NCBI GenBank assembly: GCA_944386335.1
Contig: CALXAQ010000021.1
Location: 1 to 10,905 of the forward strand
Origin: an uncultured Clostridia bacterium
GTDB taxonomy: Bacteria > Bacillota > Clostridia > TANB77 > CAG-508
DNA length: 10,905 bases
Direction: 5' to 3'
A program made the position numbers and the translations under genes. Positions 4,831 through 10,905 of this stretch are shown piece by piece. Every line of letters begins with the position of its first letter. Position 1 is the first letter of the stretch. The notes beneath the pieces were generated by a model. The model was not told where the DNA came from. It worked only from the letters and a program-made list of their open reading frames with translations, and made no database searches.

Positions 4831-6576
4831 ATGACAAAAATGAAAGACCACACTTGTAACGATATCTCTTTAGAAGATGTTGGTAAAAAAGTGAAAATTG
4901 CTGGTTTTGTGCAAACCATTCGTGATTTAGGAGGTGTTGTTTTCTTAGATATCCGTGATATGTATGGCACTACACAAGTTGTTACTTCCGGAGATTCTAA
5001 GGAGGTAGATTTTGCCTCTCACATTCCTATTCAATCTGCTGTTTGTGTAGAAGAAAAAGAAAAAAAAAGAGACCCTGAAACCATTAATGAGAAAATTAAA
5101 ACAGGTCTTGTAGAAATTTTTATTGAAAAAATTGAAATTGTAGGGAAACGTACGAAAAACTTACCTTTCGAGGTAAATGCAAATCAAGAAGTAAGAGAAG
5201 ATTTACGTTTGCAATATCGCTTTTTAGATTTACGTAGTGAAAAATTAACACAAAATTTAATTTTAAGAGCAAAAGTTATTCAATTTTTACGTGAGCAAAT
5301 GATTGCACAAGGATTTTTAGAAGTACAAACCCCTATCCTTACTAGTTCTTCCCCAGAGGGAGCAAGAGACTATCTGGTTCCTAGTAGATTACACCCAGGA
5401 AAGTTCTATGCACTTCCACAAGCTCCACAACAATTTAAACAATTGCTTATGGTATCCGGTATAGATAAATATTTTCAAATTGCACCTTGCTTTAGAGACG
5501 AGGACGCCAGAGCAGACCGTGCTCCTGGTGAATTTTATCAATTAGACATGGAAATGAGTTTTGCAGGTCAAGAAGATGTTTTTGCTTCCATAGAGCCTGT
5601 TATGTATGAGACTTTTCAAAAATTTTCTGATAAAAAAATCATACAATATCCTTTTCCACGTATTTCATATAAGGATGCCATGTTAAAATACGGTTCTGAT
5701 AAGCCAGATTTAAGAAATCCTCTTGTTATTTTAGACATAACAGATTTCTTTGGAGCTTGTAGTTTTAAACCATTTCATGGCAAAACTGTGCGTGCCATTG
5801 TAATAGAAGGTCAAATGTCAAAAGGTTTTCATGAGAAAATGTTAGATTTTGCTATGTCTATTGGTATGCCAGGACTTGGCTTTTTAGAAGTACAAGAGGA
5901 CTTAAGTTTTAAAGGTCCTATTGATAAATTTATACCACAAGAAAAGAAACAAGAATTAATAGAAATTGCTCATTTAAAAGCAAATGATACCATCTTTTTT
6001 ATTGCAGATATAGAAGCCAGAGCAAATGTCCTTGCAGGTCAAATCCGTACAGAATTAGGAAAACGTTTAAGCTTAATTCAGGAAGATTGTTTTGCTTTTT
6101 GTTGGATTGTAGATTTTCCAATGTATGAATTAGACGAACATGGAAAAATAGCCTTCAACCATAATCCTTTTTCTATGCCACAAGGAGGAATGCAGGCTTT
6201 ACTTTCTCAAAATCCTTTAGACATTGTTGCTTATCAATATGATATTGTATGCAATGGCGTAGAACTTTCTTCTGGAGCCGTTCGTAACCACGACCCAGAA
6301 ATTATGATAAAAGCCTTTGAAATTGCAGGGTATAATCAAGCACATATAGAAGAAAAGTTTCCAGCATTATTTCATGCATTTCAATATGGAGCTCCTCCAC
6401 ATGCTGGTATTGCTCCTGGTATTGATAGAATGTTAATGCTACTTACAAACTCAGACACCATCCGTGATGTCATTGCTTTTCCAATGAATAGCAAAGCACA
6501 GGATTTAATGATGTATGCTCCTGGAACAGTTACCAAAGAACAGCTAAAAGAAGTGCACATTAAATTGGATGTATAA
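4831..6576 (+). CDS. aspS: Aspartyl-tRNA synthetase
   Basis: This 581-residue protein is complete for the bacterial class IIb family and charges tRNA with aspartate in the cytosol. An OB-fold anticodon-binding domain covers about 21-105 (VKIAGFVQTIRDLGG, FLDIRD). Class II motif 1 lies around 140-170. Motif 2 is at 221-235 (FRDEDARADRAPGEF). A GAD-type insert occupies about 290-410. Motif 3 is GIAPGIDRMLML (526-537). Motif 2 reads ADRAPGEFYQLDMEMSF where classical enzymes such as E. coli have ADRQPEFTQID, placing it in a variant subgroup. An AGGAG site lies nine bases before ATG 4831. A T-box with an Asn-like specifier raises the possibility that the enzyme also supplies Asp-tRNA-Asn for GatCAB. 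Against this, Leu33 in the anticodon domain resembles discriminating E. coli AspRS. Confidence 0.97.
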   Translation: MTKMKDHTCNDISLEDVGKKVKIAGFVQTIRDLGGVVFLDIRDMYGTTQVVTSGDSKEVDFASHIPIQSAVCVEEKEKKRDPETINEKIKTGLVEIFIEKIEIVGKRTKNLPFEVNANQEVREDLRLQYRFLDLRSEKLTQNLILRAKVIQFLREQMIAQGFLEVQTPILTSSSPEGARDYLVPSRLHPGKFYALPQAPQQFKQLLMVSGIDKYFQIAPCFRDEDARADRAPGEFYQLDMEMSFAGQEDVFASIEPVMYETFQKFSDKKIIQYPFPRISYKDAMLKYGSDKPDLRNPLVILDITDFFGACSFKPFHGKTVRAIVIEGQMSKGFHEKMLDFAMSIGMPGLGFLEVQEDLSFKGPIDKFIPQEKKQELIEIAHLKANDTIFFIADIEARANVLAGQIRTELGKRLSLIQEDCFAFCWIVDFPMYELDEHGKIAFNHNPFSMPQGGMQALLSQNPLDIVAYQYDIVCNGVELSSGAVRNHDPEIMIKAFEIAGYNQAHIEEKFPALFHAFQYGAPPHAGIAPGIDRMLMLLTNSDTIRDVIAFPMNSKAQDLMMYAPGTVTKEQLKEVHIKLDV

Positions 6577-6589
6577 CTTGGTGATTTCC

Positions 6590-6625
6590 AAAAAAAACTT
6601 GCGTACTGCTACGCAAGTCTTTTTT
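6590..6625. terminator. Terminator of aspS, probably bidirectional with adhE
   Basis: A perfect 9-bp stem ACTTGCGTA/TACGCAAGT (6597-6605, 6610-6618) with a four-base loop is followed by CTTTTTT on the plus strand. It is preceded by an A run, giving a T run leftward. It can therefore end aspS and also stop transcription continuing past adhE. Confidence 0.88.
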
Positions 6626-6665
6626 GGTGTGAATATTTGCTAAATAGGTCTGATTCTTTTAGACA

Positions 6666-6705
6666 TTTGCAATTTAAGGAACGTCCCTAAATTGCAAAGT
6701 TCCTT
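6666..6705. repeat. Two-state inverted repeat overlapping the adhE stop codon
   Basis: TTTGCAATTTA (6666-6676) and TAAATTGCAAA (6688-6698) are perfect 11-bp arms around AGGAACGTCCC. A second, mutually exclusive pairing is AAGGAAC (6676-6682) with GTTCCTT (6699-6705), which reaches into the adhE TAA. The loop word AGGAACGTC is shared with the element at 4476-4518, although the stems are unrelated. There is no clear T run, so it is a weaker terminator than 6590-6625. It could be a repetitive palindromic element or an mRNA 3' stabiliser. Confidence 0.65.
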
Positions 6706-9310
6706 ATTTTCCATAATAGCTATCTAAAAGAATTTGTTTTAATTCTTCTACTAATGGTACACGTGGGTTAGCAGTAGTACATTGGTCTTCAAATGCTCTG
6801 TCTGCTAAGCTATCTACTTTTGCTAAGAATTCTTGTTCTTCTATTCCTTGTTCTTTAAATGTTGCTGGAATATCTAGGTCCTTATTTAGTTTTTGTATTT
6901 CTTCTATTAAGGAATTAACTCCTTCTTCTTTTGTGCTACATGCAAATCCCATTCTTCTTGCAATATCTGCATACTTTTGGTCTGCGATAAAGTATTCATA
7001 TTTAGGGAAAGACACAAATTTTGTTGGTTTATTTGCATTATATCTAATAACATATGGTAATAAAATTGCATTAATTCTTCCATGTGCTAAATGGAATTCT
7101 GCACCTATTTTATGGGCAAGTGAATGGTTAATTCCTAAAAAAGCATTGGTAAATGCCATTCCTGCTATAGTACTTGCATTATGCATTTTTTCTCTAGCTT
7201 CTCTATTACTTCCATTTTGATATGCTTCTCTTAGATAATGGAATACTAATTCTATTGCTTTTTCTGCTAAGCCATCTGTATAATCGGATGCCATATTAGA
7301 AACATATGCTTCGATGGCATGAGTTAATACGTCCATTCCTGTATCTGCTGTAATTTTTGGTGGCAGGCTCATAACTAAATCTGGATCTACAATGGCTACA
7401 TCTGGTGTTAATTCATAGTCTGCCAATGGATATTTTCTATTTTTTTCTTTATCGGAAATAACAGCAAAAGAGGTTACCTCTGAACCCGTTCCAGAAGTAG
7501 TTGGGATAGCTACCATTTTTGCTTTTGTTCCCAATGTAGGGAATTTATAAGTACGTTTACGAATATCCATAAATTTTAATTTCATACCTTCTATGTCTGC
7601 ATCTGGATGCTCATAAAATAGCCACATTCCTTTTGCTGCATCAATAGCACTTCCTCCACCCAAGGCAATAATTACATCTGGCTTAAATTCATTCATTAAA
7701 GCCACTCCTTTTTTAATTGTAGCAAAAGATGGATCTGATTCTACATCGGAAAAAATTTCAGAATGTACATATTGTTCTCTTTTTCTAATATGATACAAAA
7801 TTTTATCTACATATCCTAAACTTACCATTCCTGGATCTGTTACAATAAATGCTCTCGAAATATTTGGCATTTTCTCTAAGTATTGTATAGATCCTGCTTC
7901 AAAATAAATTTTATCTGGCACTTTAAACCATTGCATATTAACCCTCCTCTTTGCTACTCTTTTTACATTAATTAAGTTGACGCTAGATACATTTGCAGTT
8001 GTAGAATTTCCTCCAAAAGTTCCACACCCTAATGTTAGTGATGGCATATTAGTATTATAAATATCTCCTATTGCTCCATGAGTAGAAGGTGAATTTACTA
8101 TAATTCTTCCTACTTTTACCTTTTCAGAGAATTTTAAAATGGTTTCTTCGTTTTCCGAATGGATTACAGCTGAATGACCTAATCCACCAAATTCTATTAA
8201 TTTTTCAGCAAGTTCTATTCCTTCGTTTTCATTTTCTACAATATAATAAGCAAGTACTGGACTTAATTTTTCCTTTGAAAATGGATATTCAATCCCTACT
8301 CCATTTTCATGTAGTACTAATACTTTTGTATCTTTTGGTACGTCTATTCCTGCACCTTTAGCTATATCATAAGGACTTTTTCCTACAATATCGTTATTTA
8401 AAGCACAGCTATTATTCTCTTTTTGGATAAACATACTATTTCTTAGCTGATTTGTTTCTTTCTTACTTAAGAAATAGCACCCTGCCTGTTTCATTAATTT
8501 TTCAAATTCTTCATGAATTTCTTTATCTACAATAACAGACTGTTCGGAAGCACATATCATACCATTATCAAATGACTTTGACATGACTAAATCATTCACA
8601 GAAGTTTTTAATTTTGCTGTTCTATCTATATAGCAAGGAACATTTCCTGGACCTACTCCTAAAGCTGGTTTTCCACAAGAATAAGCTGCCTTTACCATAC
8701 CAGTTCCACCAGTAGCTAAAATAAGGTTTACTCCCGGATGATGCATTAAGGTATTCGTTGCTAAAATAGATGGCTCTTCTATCCATAAAATACAGTTTTC
8801 TGGTGCACCCGCCTTTACAGCCGCTCCTCTTAGAATCTGCGCTGCTCTCGTACTACATTTTTGTGCAGATGGATGGAATCCAAATATAATAACATTTCTT
8901 GTTTTTGCTGCAATTAACGATTTAAACATAGTAGTGGAAGTAGGATTGGTTACTGGTGTAACCCCTGCAATAATGCCAACAGGTTCTGCAATTTCGCAAT
9001 ATCCTTCTTCTTCGTTTTCTCCAATTATGCCGACTGTTTTATCATATTTAATGCTATGATAAATATATTCTGTTGCAAACATATTCTTTGTAATTTTATC
9101 TTCGTAAATTCCTCTTCCTGTTTCTTCTACGGCAAGTTTTGCAAGTTCCATATGATGCTCTAAGCCTGCCATTGCCATTGCTTTTACAATGGAATTTACT
9201 TGCTCTTGGTCAAGCTTTAGATATTCTTCTTCTGCCACTTTTGCCTTTGCCACTAAATCATCTATCATGCTTTGTACTTTTTGCTTTTCTTCTTCACTAT
9301 AATCTGCCAT
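6704..9310 (-). CDS. adhE: Bifunctional acetaldehyde-CoA / alcohol dehydrogenase
   Basis: The product has 868 residues, close to E. coli AdhE (891). It reduces acetyl-CoA to acetaldehyde and then ethanol with two NADH, regenerating NAD during fermentation; family members assemble into cytosolic spirosomes. The N-terminal aldehyde dehydrogenase half has catalytic Cys253 in NGMICASEQ. The C-terminal iron-dependent alcohol dehydrogenase has the NAD loop GGGSAIDAAKG (551-561). Its metal ligands are Asp660 and His664 (DVLTH), His729 (NHSLAH) and His743 (AHG), the same spacing as in E. coli within one residue. The ATG at 9310 is chosen because AAAGGAAG precedes it and the product starts MADYSEEEKQ. 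An in-frame ATG at 9364 would add 18 unlikely residues (MPYFYIIKRK...) and lies upstream of the likely transcription start. It is probably monocistronic. Confidence 0.97.
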   Translation of the reverse strand: MADYSEEEKQKVQSMIDDLVAKAKVAEEEYLKLDQEQVNSIVKAMAMAGLEHHMELAKLAVEETGRGIYEDKITKNMFATEYIYHSIKYDKTVGIIGENEEEGYCEIAEPVGIIAGVTPVTNPTSTTMFKSLIAAKTRNVIIFGFHPSAQKCSTRAAQILRGAAVKAGAPENCILWIEEPSILATNTLMHHPGVNLILATGGTGMVKAAYSCGKPALGVGPGNVPCYIDRTAKLKTSVNDLVMSKSFDNGMICASEQSVIVDKEIHEEFEKLMKQAGCYFLSKKETNQLRNSMFIQKENNSCALNNDIVGKSPYDIAKGAGIDVPKDTKVLVLHENGVGIEYPFSKEKLSPVLAYYIVENENEGIELAEKLIEFGGLGHSAVIHSENEETILKFSEKVKVGRIIVNSPSTHGAIGDIYNTNMPSLTLGCGTFGGNSTTANVSSVNLINVKRVAKRRVNMQWFKVPDKIYFEAGSIQYLEKMPNISRAFIVTDPGMVSLGYVDKILYHIRKREQYVHSEIFSDVESDPSFATIKKGVALMNEFKPDVIIALGGGSAIDAAKGMWLFYEHPDADIEGMKLKFMDIRKRTYKFPTLGTKAKMVAIPTTSGTGSEVTSFAVISDKEKNRKYPLADYELTPDVAIVDPDLVMSLPPKITADTGMDVLTHAIEAYVSNMASDYTDGLAEKAIELVFHYLREAYQNGSNREAREKMHNASTIAGMAFTNAFLGINHSLAHKIGAEFHLAHGRINAILLPYVIRYNANKPTKFVSFPKYEYFIADQKYADIARRMGFACSTKEEGVNSLIEEIQKLNKDLDIPATFKEQGIEEQEFLAKVDSLADRAFEDQCTTANPRVPLVEELKQILLDSYYGK

Positions 9311-9344
9311 ACTTTTTCTTCCTTTCTTTATATATTTCCTCTTT

Positions 9345-9372
9345 ATTATATAAAAATATGGCAAAAAGTCAA
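9345..9372 (-). promoter_or_regulatory. adhE promoter
   Basis: Read leftward, TTGACT (9367-9372) and TATAAT (9345-9350) are separated by 16 bases. Transcription would start near 9338, giving a leader of under 30 bases. No convincing Rex operator is seen in or near it. Confidence 0.8.
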
Positions 9373-9420
9373 GACAGAAATTATCGACCTTTTTGCCTGT
9401 TTGTCGGTAAGATTTTACAA

Positions 9421-9462
9421 AAAATTAAGGTCTACTCTTTCTTTTATGAAAAAATAGACCTT
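9421..9462 (-). terminator. Terminator of the 60-codon gene
   Basis: An 8-bp stem AAGGTCTA/TAGACCTT (9455-9462 with 9427-9434) encloses a 20-base A/T-rich loop that can pair further. Leftward it is followed by AATTTTTT. It lies 12 bases past the stop codon at 9475 and separates that gene from adhE. Confidence 0.7.
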
Positions 9463-9474
9463 TGGCTTTATCTT

Positions 9475-9657
9475 TTATGAAATTTCAATTTCCTTAAAGA
9501 TAAGCCTCCCATTGACGTAAACTTCGCCAATGTAACAATTTTTGTAACTGCCACTGAAAAGTTTTTTCCGAGCATACTCCTCTTCTTCCTTTGGACTCAT
9601 ATCTTTTGTTAAAAACGAAACTTGTCCAATAGAAATTTTGTCACTTCGTGCTTGCAT
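9475..9657 (-). CDS. Small protein of unknown function (60 residues)
   Basis: I do not recognise this protein. It starts MQARSDKISIGQ, has a charged middle (SPKEEEEYARKK, about 21-32) and ends in alternating hydrophobic residues (CYIGEVYVNGRLIFKEIEIS) that look like two beta strands of a small soluble domain. There is no signal peptide or membrane helix and one Cys at 41. It is probably a true gene: AAAGGAG lies seven bases before ATG 9657, an extended -10 promoter lies upstream and a terminator follows directly. Its promoter contains a 16-base A tract on the coding strand, which could make expression variable. No link to adhE is implied, since each has its own promoter. Confidence 0.7.
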   Translation of the reverse strand: MQARSDKISIGQVSFLTKDMSPKEEEEYARKKLFSGSYKNCYIGEVYVNGRLIFKEIEIS

Positions 9658-9707
9658 AATATACTCCTTTTTTTGTTACAATTTATAAATATTAGTTACG
9701 TGTTTTT

Positions 9708-9742
9708 ATTATAGCATGCTTTTTTTTTTTTTTTTATAACAA
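9708..9742 (-). promoter_or_regulatory. Promoter of the 60-codon gene with 16-base homopolymer
   Basis: Read leftward, an extended -10 TGCTATAAT has its hexamer at 9708-9713. Upstream lies an uninterrupted run of 16 A (T on the plus strand, 9720-9735), then TTGTTA (9737-9742). The TTGTTA is 23 bases from the -10, too far for a standard -35. The promoter either works as extended -10 with an A-tract UP-like element or depends on tract length. Confidence 0.6.
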
Positions 9743-9775
9743 AAAATGCACCCTCCAATTTCCGGATGCGCATTT
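9735..9775 (-). terminator. Terminator of the 86-codon gene
   Basis: Leftward, AAATGC (9770-9775) pairs with GCATTT (9744-9749) and TCC with GGA inside it, leaving an internal loop. TTTTTTG follows. The stem is imperfect, but the position, 20 bases past the stop codon, and the T run fit. Confidence 0.55.
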
Positions 9776-9795
9776 CTTGTTTTCTTTGAGGACTT

Positions 9796-10056
9796 TTATT
9801 GAGCAATGCTAAGTCCTTCCAGGCAGTCTCCTGTTTTCAGAAAACTTACCTTCAAATGCTCTTTGGCAAAGATTTCCTTTAAAAAGCCATAGATCTGTTC
9901 TCTTTCTTCCTCTGCATTATTACAATGCATACCTATTACGGAGCGATTATTTCCTTCTGTAGGCAGTTCAGTAAAACTCCTAACTACAAAAAATTCTACA
10001 CTTTTTCCAGGCTGAATCTCTGCTAAAATCAACTTTGCTACTTCTTGTTTGCTCAT
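9796..10056 (-). CDS. Small protein of unknown function (86 residues)
   Basis: I do not recognise this protein. It is soluble and mixed alpha/beta in appearance: an N-terminal helix (MSKQEVAKLILAEI), a strand (SVEFFVVRSF), an acidic helix with Cys45 (CNNAEEEREQIYGFLKEIF, about 45-63) and a C-terminal strand-turn (LKVSFLKTGDC). No signal peptide, membrane segment or metal-binding motif is visible. It is well supported as a gene: GGAGG lies seven bases before ATG 10056, a perfect consensus promoter with 17-base spacing lies upstream and a terminator lies downstream. The strength of that promoter predicts high expression for a protein with no obvious role. Confidence 0.75.
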   Translation of the reverse strand: MSKQEVAKLILAEIQPGKSVEFFVVRSFTELPTEGNNRSVIGMHCNNAEEEREQIYGFLKEIFAKEHLKVSFLKTGDCLEGLSIAQ

Positions 10057-10105
10057 GTTTTTCCTCCAGTTTTTTCTAAAACCACTATTTTAGTGTAACA
10101 GAACT

Positions 10106-10134
10106 ATTATATCATTTTATTTCTATTCTGTCAA
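10106..10134 (-). promoter_or_regulatory. Consensus promoter of the 86-codon gene
   Basis: Read leftward, TTGACA (10129-10134), a 17-base spacer and TATAAT (10106-10111) match sigma-A at all 12 positions, and TGA before the -10 adds the extended element. A small CACTA/TAGTG hairpin (10083-10095) lies at the start of the leader. Confidence 0.92.
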
Positions 10135-10162
10135 GTATTATGTTGCTACTTTTTCCATTTTT

Positions 10163-10600
10163 TTACTTTAATTTTCGACATTTTTCTTGTATTTTTTGGT
10201 ATTTTTCTTCTAACTCCTTCTTTGTTCTTTCATCCTTTTCAAAAGCTATTTTAGAACTGATTTCTACCATTTTCATTTTAAGAATCAGGATTTCATTTTC
10301 ATTTATTCCTTTTTGTTTTGTGTTTTCTTCTATCTCTTTTATTTTTTTATCTTGTATTTTATAGATTTTAGTGGCTATCTTTTCCACAAATTGTCTATCA
10401 TGTGTGGAAAAAATTGCTGTTCCATGAAAAGTTTGTATTAGATTTTTCAATGCTTCTAAAGACGGAATATCTAAAAAATCAGTTGGCTCGTCTAATAATA
10501 ATAATACATTGCTATCTGAAACTAATAATTTTGCAATAGCTACTTTGGCTTTTTCTCCTCCACTTAAATAGGATGTTGGCACTGTATCAAACTGTTTCAT
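10163..10600 (-). pseudogene. C-terminal remnant of an ABC-F ATPase
   Basis: The 145-residue frame holds only the last third of an ABC-F protein, the soluble tandem ATPases that act on the ribosome (translation factors and Lsa/Vga-type antibiotic resistance). Visible are the signature YLSGGEKAKVAIAKLL (11-26), Walker B plus switch LLLLDEPTDFLD (33-44), the H-loop STHD (65-68) and a charged coiled coil (about 92-145). Absent are the Walker A of this domain, the interdomain linker and the whole first ATPase domain. Upstream the frame meets a TGA within nine codons of the ATG at 10600, no ribosome binding site precedes that ATG and no ABC-F sequence is seen in other frames up to leuS. It is therefore most likely a decayed gene. 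The open frame suggests recent decay or some retained use. Confidence 0.8.
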
Positions 10601-10647
10601 ATAACTAATACTACCATTTACTATATGTCAAAAATTTTCACCCTCTT

Positions 10648-10663
10648 TGACAGAATTTTGTCA
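10648..10663. repeat. Short palindrome upstream of leuS
   Basis: TGACA and TGTCA frame a 16-base near-palindrome (10648-10663) about 100 bases before the leuS start, with another TGTCA at 10626-10630. It could be an operator or chance AT-rich symmetry. Confidence 0.3.
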
Positions 10664-10694
10664 TTTTTCTCTTTTCTTTTCTACTTCCTTGTAG

Positions 10695-10700
10695 TATAAT
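10695..10700 (+). promoter_or_regulatory. Probable leuS -10 element
   Basis: A perfect TATAAT lies 55 bases before the leuS start. The hexamer 17 bases upstream (TTTTCT) is a poor -35. The leader between is short and shows no T-box, unlike aspS. Confidence 0.5.
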
Positions 10701-10755
10701 AGTGCTATGTTTATCCTATTTTTGGAAAACAAACAGAAAAGAAAGGATGATAAAA

Positions 10756-10905
10756 ATGGCTTACAATTTTACAGAAGTAGAAAAGAAATGGCAAAACAAA
10801 TGGTACAGTGAAGGTACTTTTAATGCCAGTGATGATTACTCAAAGGAAAAATGGTATGGTTTAATTGAATTTCCATATCCTTCTGGACAAGGGCTCCATG
10901 TAGGA
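10756..10905 (+). CDS. leuS: Leucyl-tRNA synthetase, N-terminal 50 residues (runs off the right edge)
   Basis: The frame starts with ATG 10756, eight bases after AAAGGA, and stays open to the window end. The start MAYNFTEVEKKWQNKW and the later IEFPYPSGQGLHVG match the N-terminus of bacterial LeuRS. The FPYPSGxGLHVG block contains the class I HIGH-type ATP-binding signature. The enzyme attaches leucine to tRNA-Leu in the cytosol and edits mischarged products; the editing and anticodon domains lie outside the window. It is transcribed away from the ABC-F remnant, from which it is separated by 155 bases. Confidence 0.95.
   Translation, partial: MAYNFTEVEKKWQNKWYSEGTFNASDDYSKEKWYGLIEFPYPSGQGLHVG

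Noticed and set aside
6933..7220. 95-codon frame on the plus strand
   Set aside because: It is antisense within adhE, has no ribosome binding site, and its hydrophobic product follows from the reverse codon pattern.
9311..9364. Upstream in-frame ATG of adhE adding 18 residues
   Set aside because: It has no ribosome binding site, lies upstream of the predicted transcription start and gives a non-family N-terminus; ATG 9310 has a good site.
9401..9420. Rex-like site near the adhE promoter (TTGT...ACAA)
   Set aside because: The half-sites are 12 bases apart instead of 10, the inner bases do not match TTGTTAANNNNTTAACAA, and the site lies upstream of the -35.
9139..9480. 113-codon plus-strand frame over the adhE start
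   Set aside because: It overlaps the adhE start and promoter on the opposite strand, is Leu/Pro-rich and lacks a ribosome binding site.
10711..10750. leuS leader pairing of ATCCT with AGGAT over the ribosome binding site
   Set aside because: Five base pairs over a long loop is too weak to claim as a switch; no T-box motif is present.
1..10905. CRISPR array, tRNA, rRNA, IS element or prophage genes
   Set aside because: No regularly spaced repeats, tRNA-like folds, transposase or phage proteins could be found on either strand.

Overview
The window is AT-rich DNA from a low-GC Bacillota. A clostridial anaerobe is the best guess: an AgrBD peptide quorum-sensing pair, a T-box-controlled aspartyl-tRNA synthetase and a fermentative bifunctional AdhE occur together, with AGGAGG-type ribosome binding sites and consensus sigma-A promoters throughout. 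I cannot name a species from sequence alone.

Layout, left to right. (1) 1-1340 is an agr-type module. The C-terminal ATPase half of an AgrC-like kinase runs rightward off the left edge. It converges, across two hairpins, on a leftward agrB-agrD pair. The agrD peptide gene (527-646, 39 codons) is very short and easily overlooked. (2) 1515-3426 is a leftward operon: promoter, small one-helix membrane protein, class I methyltransferase of RNA-modifying type, RluA-family pseudouridine synthase, terminator. The last two genes abut with no gap. (3) 3451-4471 is a leftward single gene for a lipase-like alpha/beta hydrolase, with its own consensus promoter, a 23-bp palindrome in the leader and a terminator. 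(4) 4533-6625 is rightward aspS behind a full T-box leader; the most probable specifier codon is AAC (Asn), not an Asp codon. (5) 6704-9372 is leftward adhE with its promoter; its stop codon is embedded in an invertedly repeated element. (6) 9427-10134 holds two leftward small genes of unknown function, each with promoter and terminator; the promoter of the first contains a 16-base homopolymer. (7) 10163-10600 is the C-terminal remnant of an ABC-F ATPase without a Walker A motif. (8) From 10756 the start of leuS runs rightward off the right edge.

How the parts work together. AgrB would process and export the AgrD peptide, and the kinase would sense it. The methyltransferase and pseudouridine synthase are a plausible RNA-modification operon. 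AspRS expression is set by uncharged tRNA through the T-box. AdhE reoxidises NADH while making ethanol from acetyl-CoA.

Most notable: the AgrD peptide with an apparently enlarged ring, the Asn-like T-box specifier in front of aspS, two hairpin elements with the same loop word but unrelated stems on either side of the aspS unit, and the homopolymer-containing promoter at 9708-9742. I found no CRISPR array, tRNA, rRNA or transposase.
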